DNA from: Marinomonas sp. TW1 | GTDB taxonomy: Bacteria; Pseudomonadota; Gammaproteobacteria; Pseudomonadales; Marinomonadaceae | Direction: 5' to 3' | NCBI RefSeq assembly: GCF_001625355.1 | Contig: NZ_JSEE01000003.1 | Coordinates: 62,001 to 126,000 of the forward strand | Length of the DNA: 64,000 nucleotides | Shown: piece after piece, positions 6,923-15,104 of the stretch | How the letters are laid out: each line of letters opens with the position of its first letter | How positions within the stretch are numbered: the first letter of the stretch is position 1 | Made by a program: the position numbers and the translations under genes | The notes under the pieces: generated by a model | Told to the model about the DNA's origin: nothing | The model's input: the letters and a program-made list of their open reading frames with translations, nothing else | The model's database searches: none

Positions 6923-9751
6923 TTATTCCGGTTTCGTCGTTAAGATGATGCGAATCGCGTCGAGGCGAATTTGGTGCTCATCAATGCGTACTAGACCTTC
7001 TTGCATGTTGTGTTCTAAGGCTTCGATGTCTTCGTCACGAATCAAGCTGTTGTAGGCTTTGAGTTCACGCAGACGGTCGATTTCGTTTTCACAACGATGC
7101 TGATAAGCCGTTTTGGCGGTGTGCACAATAGGGCGCGCTTGGTCTTGAGCGTTCAGTTGGTGCGCTTGCAATACTTCGATCAAGTTTTTGCGTAATGCTG
7201 CGACCCATTGCTCGGCGACACGATTTGGCACGCCTTTCAATTTTTCGGCCCATTTGTCTGCGGTAAACTGCTGGTGTAGGAATTTGCCGTTGGAATCTGA
7301 CAATTGCCACATAGGCGTCATGGGTAACGACTGTGCCAGTTTAAGACGAGGATGCGCGGTGGCTTCAATCACGAACATACTTTCAATCAGCACGGTGCCT
7401 TCTGGAAGAGCGGCGATCGGTAAGATTGCGGACGTCAGTTTGCCTGAGTCGAAGCCTTGGACTTCGTCCATTAACATGGTGATCAGCGGGTGTTCCCAGG
7501 TGGCGAAAGCAACGTTTTCTCGTTGGCTGGCTTGGCGGCGATCCAACATCAGCATTTTACCTTCTTCTTCAATGCCAGGTAGGGCTTCGAGCATCATGTC
7601 GGTAGAAGGGCGGATAAACCAAGCGGCCGTGTCAGCATCGTCATTTTGGCAATCTGCGTAAATGTTAAAGGCATGAGTCACTTGTTCAATGTAATGATGC
7701 AAGCCTTTGTTGGCTTGATGATTGATTTGATCAATCAACTGGCGCGCTTGCTCAGGACGACAAGAACTCATTTCCAACAAACGGTTACGGCCTTCGTCCA
7801 TTTGCTTGAGCAAGGCTTCGTGATAAACGTGTGCTTCTTGCAATAAATCGCTGTCGTCGTCTTGTCCGTGTAAGTAAGCGTGTAAACTGTCGCGGAAGGC
7901 TTCTTCGACTTTGTCGCCGGAACCTGTGGTACGGCAAAACGCATTGAGAGCATGGTGATACCAGTTAAACAGGCGTTCTTGAACACTGTCCTTTAAGTAG
8001 GGAACGTGAATTTGAACGTCGTTTAATTGGCCTAAACGGTCCAAACGACCAATACGCTGTTCCAATAAATCTGGGTGTTCTGGTAAATCGTACATGACCA
8101 GATGATGGCTGAACTGGAAGTTACGACCTTCACTGCCAATTTCTGAACACACGAGGATTTGCGCGCCGTCTTCGTCCGCGAAGTAAGCGGCGGCACGGTC
8201 ACGGTGGATCAGTGGCATTTGTTCGTGGAAGTCGGCACTTTGGAAACCAGCAAAGGTCAGTTGGTCGTTCAACCATTGCGCCATGTCGGCGCTATGACAA
8301 ATGACTAAGACTTTGTCCGCCTGACACTCAAGGAACTCTTTTAGCCATATCCAACGCGGGTCTTTTTCCCATAAACCATGTGCCACGTCGTGTTCCGGCT
8401 GCACATGGTGTGTCGCTGAGGCAAACAATTCGTTGTTGTCTAATGCGTATGAGTGTAGGTAACGATCGGGGAAACCACCCACCGCAGCACGGGTATTACG
8501 GAACATTTCACGGCCCGTACCATGACGGTCAATTAACCAGCTGATGGCTTCTTGAGCGGCTTCAATGTGTTGTGTACCTTGGCTTTTCTCAAGTTGGGTA
8601 AACCAATCTTTGTTTTGCACTTCGCTTAGGTAGTGGCTAAATTCGGCACGCCAATCTTTGGCCGCTAGGCCATGATTTTCTTGGCTATATGGCAATAAAA
8701 TTGCGGCCAATTCTGCTGCTTGTTTGAATTCCTGCTGTTGTGCTTGGTAACGTTCAAAACTGTGGTAATGATCTGGATCCAATAGCTGCAAGCGCGAAAA
8801 GTGTTCGCGTTCACCGGTTTGTTCTGGGGTGGCGCTGAGCAGCAGTAAGGATTCTGAATTTGCCGCCAAACGTGACACCACCTGATAGCCAATGCTCGGT
8901 GTTTCAGGGTGCCAAGCAAGGTGATGCGCCTCATCGACAATGACCATGTCCCATTCGGCATCGAGCATGTGTTGCGCGGCTTTCGGGTGTTGGCTAGCCC
9001 AATCGATCGGTGCAATGACGAACGGTTGTTGTTCAAACGGGTTGTCATCGCCCTCCATGAAGTCTTCGTAGACAGACTCGTTGATCAAGGAGAATGGTTG
9101 GTGGAAGCGACGCAGCATTTCCACTAGCCATTGATGTTGTAAATTGGTTGGCGTCAAAATTAAGGCGCGCTTACACAAGCCATTTAATAGGCGTTGATGA
9201 AGGATCAAACCTGCTTCTAAGGTTTTCCCCATGCCCACTTCGTCGCACAACAACGCGCGAGCTTTTGAACGATTGGCAATGTCGTGAGCTAGGTAAATCT
9301 GGTGCGGTAACAGTTCGGCCTTTAGGCCCATTAAACCGCGTACCGGAGACGCCGCGTTCGCCGCTTGATGTTCTAAGGTGTGACGACGCAGGTCAAACCA
9401 CATGCGACGCGCAGGGGACAAGGCGAGCAGTGAATCAATTTCGTTTTTATCATTACGAGGGAATTGAATAATGGACTCTTCTAACCAGTCATCTTGATCA
9501 CTAATGCGGTATTCGATCAAGCCATCGATCTCTTCGACTTCTAACACGGTGAAGGTGTCATCTTGGAAGTGAAGTTGATCGCCAATTGTCAGTGTGCGTC
9601 GCACAAGACTGGTTTGATCGTGTGAGTATTGACGGTCTGCTTCTGCGTCAGGGAAGTGCAGAGTAAAAGATTTGGCTTGTTTTTCGACTATCATGCCAAC
9701 GCCGAGATCAGGCTCGTTGCGGCTACTCCATCTTTGTCCAGTTTGGTACAT
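6923..9751 (-). CDS. rapA: RNA polymerase-associated protein RapA (HepA), SWI2/SNF2 ATPase
   Basis: 942 residues (E. coli RapA has 968). RapA binds core RNA polymerase and uses ATP to help recycle enzyme stalled after transcription. In order, the sequence shows Tudor-like N-terminal domains (~1-110, starting YQTGQRWSSRNEPDLG), Walker A in LLCDEVGMGKTLEAGL (~170), the DEAH box in VIVDEAHHL (~272), LLLSATPEQTGEREHF (motif III region), and the C-terminal helicase lobe with ILVCSEIGSEGRNFQF and LEQRIGRLDRLGQ (motifs V and VI). The remainder is the RapA-specific region. It starts two bases after the yigZ stop and is followed by rluA, so the three probably form one operon. Confidence 0.96.
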   Translation of the reverse strand: MYQTGQRWSSRNEPDLGVGMIVEKQAKSFTLHFPDAEADRQYSHDQTSLVRRTLTIGDQLHFQDDTFTVLEVEEIDGLIEYRISDQDDWLEESIIQFPRNDKNEIDSLLALSPARRMWFDLRRHTLEHQAANAASPVRGLMGLKAELLPHQIYLAHDIANRSKARALLCDEVGMGKTLEAGLILHQRLLNGLCKRALILTPTNLQHQWLVEMLRRFHQPFSLINESVYEDFMEGDDNPFEQQPFVIAPIDWASQHPKAAQHMLDAEWDMVIVDEAHHLAWHPETPSIGYQVVSRLAANSESLLLLSATPEQTGEREHFSRLQLLDPDHYHSFERYQAQQQEFKQAAELAAILLPYSQENHGLAAKDWRAEFSHYLSEVQNKDWFTQLEKSQGTQHIEAAQEAISWLIDRHGTGREMFRNTRAAVGGFPDRYLHSYALDNNELFASATHHVQPEHDVAHGLWEKDPRWIWLKEFLECQADKVLVICHSADMAQWLNDQLTFAGFQSADFHEQMPLIHRDRAAAYFADEDGAQILVCSEIGSEGRNFQFSHHLVMYDLPEHPDLLEQRIGRLDRLGQLNDVQIHVPYLKDSVQERLFNWYHHALNAFCRTTGSGDKVEEAFRDSLHAYLHGQDDDSDLLQEAHVYHEALLKQMDEGRNRLLEMSSCRPEQARQLIDQINHQANKGLHHYIEQVTHAFNIYADCQNDDADTAAWFIRPSTDMMLEALPGIEEEGKMLMLDRRQASQRENVAFATWEHPLITMLMDEVQGFDSGKLTSAILPIAALPEGTVLIESMFVIEATAHPRLKLAQSLPMTPMWQLSDSNGKFLHQQFTADKWAEKLKGVPNRVAEQWVAALRKNLIEVLQAHQLNAQDQARPIVHTAKTAYQHRCENEIDRLRELKAYNSLIRDEDIEALEHNMQEGLVRIDEHQIRLDAIRIILTTKPE

Positions 9752-9753
9752 GG

Positions 9754-10371
9754 TTATGCGTTGTCCGGTTCTATTAAAGTTAAGCTACCTTGGCAGAGGT
9801 CCGTCAGGGCGGTTTGTTGCTCTGGCCAAGTTCGTTCAATGACAGCAAGGTCGAGAATAATGCTGTCACTGTAAGTTTTATCAGTGACTTCAATGTCGCT
9901 TTGTTCTAGCCAGTATTCTACCTTGCCTAGTAAAGGGTAGGCGATTTTTAGCTGAACAGGGCGACGTGGGTAGATATTTTCATATTCGGTTTGGGTCAAT
10001 GCTTCCTGAACCGCTTGGCTGTAAGCTCTGACTAATCCACCGGCACCCAGTTTGATGCCCCCAAAATAGCGTGTCACCACTAGGGTGATTTCGCCAAAAT
10101 CAGAGTGTTGCAAGACGTTTAACATGGGTTTTCCTGCGGTGCCCTTTGGCTCACCATCGTCACTTTGATCCCACAGGTGGACGTTATTTGGTGCACCGGC
10201 GACAAAAGCCCAACAGTTGTGATTGGCATCCGGAAACTCGTTACGGATCTCGGCAATAAATTGCTTTGCCGCATCGCGACCTTGGGTACGACACACAGTG
10301 GTAATGAATTGGCTGTTTTTGATTTCCAATTCAAAGCGTTGTCTGTGTGTTGGGCTGAGATAATAATCCAT
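9754..10371 (-). CDS. yigZ: YigZ family protein (IMPACT domain)
   Basis: Taking the ATG at 10371 (MDYYLSPTHRQRF) gives 205 residues, the same size as E. coli YigZ. The frame stays open 35 codons further to 10476, but that stretch (rich in Leu/Ile, MHHVMETVKRLDYHSL) is unlike the family. The IMPACT/UPF0029 domain is clear: NSQFITTVCR, ANHNCWAFVAG, then SDDGEPKGTAGKPMLNVL, and TRYFGGIKLGAGGLVRAYS. The C-terminal ~70 residues form the second (DUF1949) domain. Its function is unsettled; proteins of this family have been linked to translation or stress responses. It is the first gene of the yigZ-rapA-rluA run. Confidence 0.88.
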   Translation of the reverse strand: MDYYLSPTHRQRFELEIKNSQFITTVCRTQGRDAAKQFIAEIRNEFPDANHNCWAFVAGAPNNVHLWDQSDDGEPKGTAGKPMLNVLQHSDFGEITLVVTRYFGGIKLGAGGLVRAYSQAVQEALTQTEYENIYPRRPVQLKIAYPLLGKVEYWLEQSDIEVTDKTYSDSIILDLAVIERTWPEQQTALTDLCQGSLTLIEPDNA

Positions 10372-10509
10372 GTAAACTTGCTTGCTTGTTGTTTTCGCTA
10401 TAAAAAACGGTATTAAGGTAAGACGAATCAATGAATGATAGTCTAGTCTTTTCACCGTCTCCATGACATGGTGCAACTGTCTTTATTTTAATTAGTGGGT
10501 TTATGTTTT

Positions 10510-11835
10510 ATGACAGATTGGCTTTGGCAATCCGTTTGGGCTTTTTCAGGCTTTTTCACTGGCACCTTGTTGGCGTCCATTATTGCGGCGCTTATTGTAC
10601 AGGCTATGCGTCGTCAGTGGCAGCAGTCACAAGCAAAAATTCAGCAACAAAATGAAGAATTACAACGACTTTTAGGACAATCCAAGGATCAACTGCATTA
10701 TTTGGAAAAAGAGTCCATCACCTTAGAGCAACAATTTGCCGCCGCGCAACAGGTATGGCAAGAAAAAGAGGCGTTTTATCGGGAGCAAAAAAAGCAGAAT
10801 GAGGTGGAGTTTAAGCAGCTAGCGCAAGACATTCTGAGTCAGCAAGGCGTGAAATTGGCGAAAGAAAACGAGCGTCAATTGGGTTCATTGTTGACGCCAC
10901 TTGGCACTCAGATTCAGAAATTTCAGGAACGAGTGGAAAAAAGCTATGAAGCTGAAGCTCGTGAGCGCTTTTCTCTCGCCAAAGAAATTAAAAACCTACA
11001 ACAACTTAATCAGAAAATCAGTGACGATGCGGTGAATCTGACCCATGCTTTGAAAGGTCAGAATAAATTACAAGGCGGTTGGGGGGAAGTCATCTTAGAG
11101 CGTATTTTGGAACGCTCTGGGTTGGAAAAAGGTCGAGAATATCAGGTTCAAGCATCTTATCAGACGGAAGAAGGGCGTCGTTTACAGCCTGATGTGGTGA
11201 TTCATTTGCCTGATAATAAGCAAATCGTGGTGGACTCGAAGATGGTGTTGGTCAGTTATCTGGCTTACATGGAAGCCGAAACAGAGGAAGACCGTCAACG
11301 AGCCTTGAAGCAGCATTTGGACGCGGTGCGTCGTCATATGAAAGAGTTGAGTGCCAAGTCGTACCAAGATTTGCCCGGTGTGGCATCGTTGGATTTTGTG
11401 CTCTTGTTTATTCCCATTGAAGCGGCGTTTGGTTTGGCATTGCAGGCGGATAATGGTCTCTTTAGTGAAGCGTTTGAGCACAACATCATCATTGTTGGGC
11501 CGTCCAATTTGCTGGCGACTTTGCGCACGGTACAAAACATTTGGCGCAATGAAAAACAGAGCCAGAATGCCATTGAGATTGCCCGTCAGGCTGGAGCTAT
11601 GTATGACAAGTTTTCAGGCTTTGTACAGGATATGGATGATATTGGTAATAAATTGGAGGCGGTGAATCGCAGTCATGATGCCGCATTGAAAAAATTAAGC
11701 ACTGGTCGGGGCAATCTGTTGGCCCGAGCGGAAAAGCTGAAGGTGATGGGGGCGAAAACAACCAAGGTGTTGCCAGAAGCGCACCTCAACCAGGCCATAG
11801 AAAGCTCAGAGGATGAGGCGCGTGACGAGGACTAA
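10510..11835 (+). CDS. rmuC: DNA recombination protein RmuC
   Basis: From the ATG at 10510 (MTDWLWQS) the product has 441 residues; a GTG 15 bases upstream is an alternative start. The N-terminus has one membrane helix (~residues 4-27). A long Gln/Glu-rich coiled coil (~30-150) follows, then the RmuC domain with the nuclease-like core QGGWGEVILERILERSGL, RLQPDVVIHLPDNKQIVVDSKM, FIPIEAAF and IIIVGPSNLLATLRTV. RmuC limits recombination between inverted repeats in E. coli, and the fold belongs to the PD-(D/E)xK group (established knowledge). It is divergent from yigZ and ends one base before the stop of the convergent CDF transporter gene. Confidence 0.92.
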   Translation: MTDWLWQSVWAFSGFFTGTLLASIIAALIVQAMRRQWQQSQAKIQQQNEELQRLLGQSKDQLHYLEKESITLEQQFAAAQQVWQEKEAFYREQKKQNEVEFKQLAQDILSQQGVKLAKENERQLGSLLTPLGTQIQKFQERVEKSYEAEARERFSLAKEIKNLQQLNQKISDDAVNLTHALKGQNKLQGGWGEVILERILERSGLEKGREYQVQASYQTEEGRRLQPDVVIHLPDNKQIVVDSKMVLVSYLAYMEAETEEDRQRALKQHLDAVRRHMKELSAKSYQDLPGVASLDFVLLFIPIEAAFGLALQADNGLFSEAFEHNIIIVGPSNLLATLRTVQNIWRNEKQSQNAIEIARQAGAMYDKFSGFVQDMDDIGNKLEAVNRSHDAALKKLSTGRGNLLARAEKLKVMGAKTTKVLPEAHLNQAIESSEDEARDED

Positions 11836-11836
11836 G

Positions 11837-13012
11837 TTACGCCTTCTTGGACGAATAAATCCAATGCACACTGGCGTATTGAATGTAGCTGGTGTTGCTA
11901 AGGATAAATAAAATTTGTTGGCTGGCCGCGGCTTGCTGTTCTGAGGTGAGTTTGTCGGCTAGGGCGATGATTTCGATATCGAGCTGTTTGTTTAGGTAAT
12001 GCAAGCGGGTATTGTCGATGTCCAAGTAAGTCTTGTGTTCTCTCAGCAAGTAACCCAAGTCCGCGAGAATTTGTTGTCTTGATGGCAGCTTTAAATGAGA
12101 GGGTTTGCCCGTTGTTTCTTTGCGGAAACTGTCGGTTTGAATGGTGTCGTCTGTGTCCACGTGTACCATGACATCGGCCACTTGTGGATGAGCTTGTTTG
12201 ATGGTGTAAGCCACGAGATCACCAAGATAATGCCCTTCACTCACCGTAGCGTGGCTAGGCACGTGGATGTGCATGTCGAGATAGATTTTACCCGCCATGG
12301 AACGAGCGCGCATATCATGTGGTGCCATGACATTTTTTAGACCATTTGCTGTTTCTTTGATCTGCGCCATCAGTTTTGGGTCTGGGGCGGTATCGACCAA
12401 TTCGGCAAGGTTTTCCCAGATCATACCAATGGCCATTTTGCCGATTAATAAGGCGACAAAAATGGACGCCGCCATATCGGCCCAAGGTAAGCCTAAATAT
12501 ATTCCCACCAAGCCTGCTAATACGGCGACAGAGGAGAGCGCATCACTGCGACTGTGCCATGCATTGGCGACCAGCATTTTGCTCTGAATCTGCTCACCAG
12601 CGTGTTTGGTGTAATGGAAAATGGCTTCTTTCACGACAATGGTTAGTAGGATGGCGGCCAGACCATACCAGGTGAATTGCGCATTTTGGCTGTTGTTCGT
12701 TATGGCGTCTAAGGCAATGCCAATGGCGACCAACATGAGGACAAAACCAAGTAAAACGGTGGTGAGTGTTTCAAACCTTAGATGGCCGTATGGGTGATTT
12801 TCATCTGGCCCACGGCGTGCGTTCGCTGAAGTAACATAGACAAACACATCGGTGACTAAATCGGAAAGAGAGTGAATGCCGTCTGCGAGTAAGGCTTGGG
12901 ATTGGGAAAAGTGGCCAGCGATGATTTTGGCTAAGCCCAATAAGGCGTCCCAAACCGCGCCAACCAGTGTCACTTTTTTGGCTATCTTTTGTTCTTGCAG
13001 AAGTTTTGACAT
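11837..13012 (-). CDS. Cation diffusion facilitator (CDF) metal efflux transporter, extended C-terminus
   Basis: The 391-residue inner-membrane protein has about six helices in residues 10-205. The transport site is visible as HSLSD in the second helix (His47, Asp51) and HSRSD in the fifth (His153, Asp157). That His/Asp set is the one linked to Zn-preferring CDF members, whereas FieF has Asp at the first position. ENHPYGHLRFE in the first cytoplasmic loop is also typical. The cytoplasmic regulatory domain (SMAGKIYLDMHIHVPSHATVSEGH, ending in VHVDTDD) covers ~215-300. A further ~90 residues (about 302-391) are beyond the usual CDF length and may form a second ferredoxin-like metal-sensing domain. 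The metal is probably Zn, but this is inferred. Confidence 0.88.
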   Translation of the reverse strand: MSKLLQEQKIAKKVTLVGAVWDALLGLAKIIAGHFSQSQALLADGIHSLSDLVTDVFVYVTSANARRGPDENHPYGHLRFETLTTVLLGFVLMLVAIGIALDAITNNSQNAQFTWYGLAAILLTIVVKEAIFHYTKHAGEQIQSKMLVANAWHSRSDALSSVAVLAGLVGIYLGLPWADMAASIFVALLIGKMAIGMIWENLAELVDTAPDPKLMAQIKETANGLKNVMAPHDMRARSMAGKIYLDMHIHVPSHATVSEGHYLGDLVAYTIKQAHPQVADVMVHVDTDDTIQTDSFRKETTGKPSHLKLPSRQQILADLGYLLREHKTYLDIDNTRLHYLNKQLDIEIIALADKLTSEQQAAASQQILFILSNTSYIQYASVHWIYSSKKA

Positions 13013-13169
13013 TTATCCACTCTAGGGTTTGATAAAACGGTTTTTAAGGCGGCAATGGGCTGTGTTTTTATTGTGCTATTTAAGGTGCGATACCAGCTTA
13101 TCTGGCTTGGCGAGCTTTCTCCCCAAGCTTATCCACGAAATCTGTGGAAAAGCCTAGGGAGGCCAGAGA

Positions 13170-14066
13170 TTACTTGATCTCGAACCATAAACAGAAGGAT
13201 TCGAAAAACTCTCGCATGGTCAGTGACATTAGGGAAAAGTTAGCGTCCATATCAGACAGGCCGCCGCCTTGTGAATCGTTAAAGGCGGCTTCTTTCAAAG
13301 CGTCGTCAAATTTGATCTTACGTAAGGTCAGATCATCGTGTAGCACAAAGCTCATTTTGTCTGTCCAGCGTAACGCTAGATTTTTGACCGACATGCCTTG
13401 TTCTAGGTGGCGAGTCACGTCTTCGGAAAGTGGCTCTAAGGCTTTGAAACGGATGCTGGCTTTGTCTTCGGAGCTGTCTTGGATTTCACATTCTTCGCCA
13501 GTTTCTAGGCTGGCGGGCACTTCGTTTTTCGTCAACCAATCCGTCATTAAACTGGCAGGTGATACTTGTGCTTGTAGCGGTGTCATTGGGAAGCTGCCAA
13601 GTGTGGTTTGCAGGTGCTTGAAAAGCAACTCTGTCATGCTGGCATTGGTGCTGTTGAGCACCACGATCTTGGCTTTAAGGTCGATATAGGCCCAAATGTC
13701 AGAACGTTTGGAAAAGGCTTTCGGACGAAGAGTGAAGACGAGTTCGTCTTTCATGTCGGCCTTTTCTTTGCGGCCCACTTTACGGCCTTCAATTAACTCG
13801 ATTTCCGCCACTTTGGCTTCCAGTTCTTCGCGAACCACAGCCGAGGGTAAGACTTTTTCTTCTTTACCCGCACGGAACAGTAAACAGCGATCACTGGCTA
13901 GGCTCCATTGCTCACTGTTGCGAATCAGTGGTAACCAGCCGAAAGAGAACTCTTCTTGTGAACCGCATTCTTGTAACGGAAATTCTGGTATTTTTTTAAT
14001 TAGCTCATTGGTATCCAGTGACTCCGTGTCACTTAATTGGAATATTTGGGCATTTTTAAACCACAT
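13170..14066 (-). CDS. rdgC: Recombination-associated protein RdgC
   Basis: The 298-residue protein matches RdgC from end to end: MWFKNAQIFQL at the start, LRPKAFSKRSDIWAYIDLK in the middle, SPASLMTDWL, KNLALRWTDKMSFVL, and a C-terminal MREFFESFCLWFE. RdgC forms a DNA-encircling dimer that binds double-stranded DNA without sequence preference and restrains RecA activity. The ATG is preceded by GAGAG. It starts two bases after the tdk stop, so translation of the two genes is probably linked. Confidence 0.95.
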   Translation of the reverse strand: MWFKNAQIFQLSDTESLDTNELIKKIPEFPLQECGSQEEFSFGWLPLIRNSEQWSLASDRCLLFRAGKEEKVLPSAVVREELEAKVAEIELIEGRKVGRKEKADMKDELVFTLRPKAFSKRSDIWAYIDLKAKIVVLNSTNASMTELLFKHLQTTLGSFPMTPLQAQVSPASLMTDWLTKNEVPASLETGEECEIQDSSEDKASIRFKALEPLSEDVTRHLEQGMSVKNLALRWTDKMSFVLHDDLTLRKIKFDDALKEAAFNDSQGGGLSDMDANFSLMSLTMREFFESFCLWFEIK

Positions 14067-14068
14067 AG

Positions 14069-14647
14069 TTAATCTCTCACAGCTTCTTTAAAGTGTTTTC
14101 GACACACAGATAAGTAACGATCATTGCCGCCAATTTCTACCTGAGCTCCTTCTTTTACAGGAATTCCTTGCTCATTAACCCGTATTACCATAGTGGCTTT
14201 GCTGCCACAATGACACACGGTTTTTAATTCAATCAGTTTATCAGACCAAGCCAATAAAGCTTGGCTGCCTGGGAATAACTCGCCTTGAAAATCAGTGCGA
14301 ATACCAAAGGCCAAAACCGGAATGCCCATTTTATCGACCACTTCGGACAAAGCATAAACTTGTTGTTTGGTTAAAAACTGAGCCTCATCAATTAAAATGC
14401 AACTTAGGCGTTGTTTGGCGCTTTCGGTTTTAATCAGTTCAGTGATGTTTGTTTTATTATCAAACAAGCTAGCTTGCGCGGAAATACCAATACGAGACGC
14501 GATTTTGCCCGTTTCAAATCTGTCGTCAATGGAGGCGGTTAATAATAAAACCTGCATGCCTCTTTCTTGATAATTATGGGCAGATTGAAGCAGTACGGTC
14601 GATTTTCCTGCATTCATCGCTGAATAATAAAAATAGAGTTTTGCCAT
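14069..14647 (-). CDS. tdk: Thymidine kinase
   Basis: The start at 14647 ([17 protein letters not shown]) gives 192 residues and has AAGGTAAT just upstream. The frame is open 17 codons further, but that part lies over AT-rich non-family sequence. Type II thymidine kinase features are present: P-loop SAMNAGKST, the DEAQF Walker-B motif ([11 protein letters not shown]), the lasso-region [16 protein letters not shown], and zinc-binding Cys pairs (VCHCGSKA, and a later SVCRKHF). It phosphorylates thymidine to dTMP in the salvage pathway. It is followed by rdgC. Confidence 0.94.
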   Translation of the reverse strand: MAKLYFYYSAMNAGKSTVLLQSAHNYQERGMQVLLLTASIDDRFETGKIASRIGISAQASLFDNKTNITELIKTESAKQRLSCILIDEAQFLTKQQVYALSEVVDKMGIPVLAFGIRTDFQGELFPGSQALLAWSDKLIELKTVCHCGSKATMVIRVNEQGIPVKEGAQVEIGGNDRYLSVCRKHFKEAVRD

Positions 14648-14734
14648 ATTACCTTGTGTCGTTGCCAATTGAATAAAATGGGCCGGACAGTATAGCAAAA
14701 CTCTAATATGAATGGCGGGTTTTCTATGGGGGGG

Positions 14735-15031
14735 TTATTTTGGACTTTTGATAGACCGTTTTTTCAGCTGTTTAGCGCCGTTTTCAATTTGTTGGAGGAG
14801 CCATTCAGAGCGCTTCAATCCGCCCATTTCACACAACTGATCGAGTGTGTTGATGGCTTCCTGCTCGATGACAAGCTCTAAACGCTTTAAGCCCAATTTC
14901 TTTTCTTTCTGACGTTGTGCGCGTTTATTCAGCTTTAGTTGGTCTTTGCGGTTTAGGGTGCTGGTTCTTGGTCGACCAGGGGCTTTGCCAAACAGGTCGA
15001 TGGTATTACGGTCGGTGGACGCTTTAGCCAT
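14735..15031 (-). CDS. ybfE: YbfE-like (LexA-regulated family) small protein
   Basis: From the ATG at 15031 the product has 98 residues and begins MAKASTDRNTIDLFGKAPGRPRTS, close to E. coli YbfE (MAKEQTDRTTLDLF then RRPGRPKT, from memory). It continues with a basic NKRAQRQKEKKLGLKRLEL stretch and ends in a ribbon-helix-helix-like segment (LKRSEWLLQQIE). The charged, compact form suggests DNA binding; the role is unknown. The frame stays open upstream, but those 16 codons run toward the terminator hairpin at 15062-15094, which supports the inner start. I see no clear CTGT-N8-ACAG LexA box in the short upstream region, so SOS control as in E. coli is not supported here. Confidence 0.8.
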   Translation of the reverse strand: MAKASTDRNTIDLFGKAPGRPRTSTLNRKDQLKLNKRAQRQKEKKLGLKRLELVIEQEAINTLDQLCEMGGLKRSEWLLQQIENGAKQLKKRSIKSPK

Positions 15032-15061
15032 GTTGTTTTCGGTTATGTCGAGTGGGTCTTG

Positions 15062-15094
15062 AAAAAACACTGACCACAAGGCTTGTGGTCAGTG
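15062..15094 (-). terminator. Rho-independent terminator after prc
   Basis: CACTGACCACAAG and CTTGTGGTCAGTG pair perfectly (13 bp) around a single central base, so the real loop opens a few pairs. Six T residues follow on the minus strand. It sits 10 bases past the prc stop and separates prc from ybfE. Confidence 0.92.
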
Positions 15095-15104
15095 TCGATT
15101 AAAT

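Noticed and set aside
7188-7661. 157-codon plus-strand open frame
   Set aside because: Antisense shadow of rapA.
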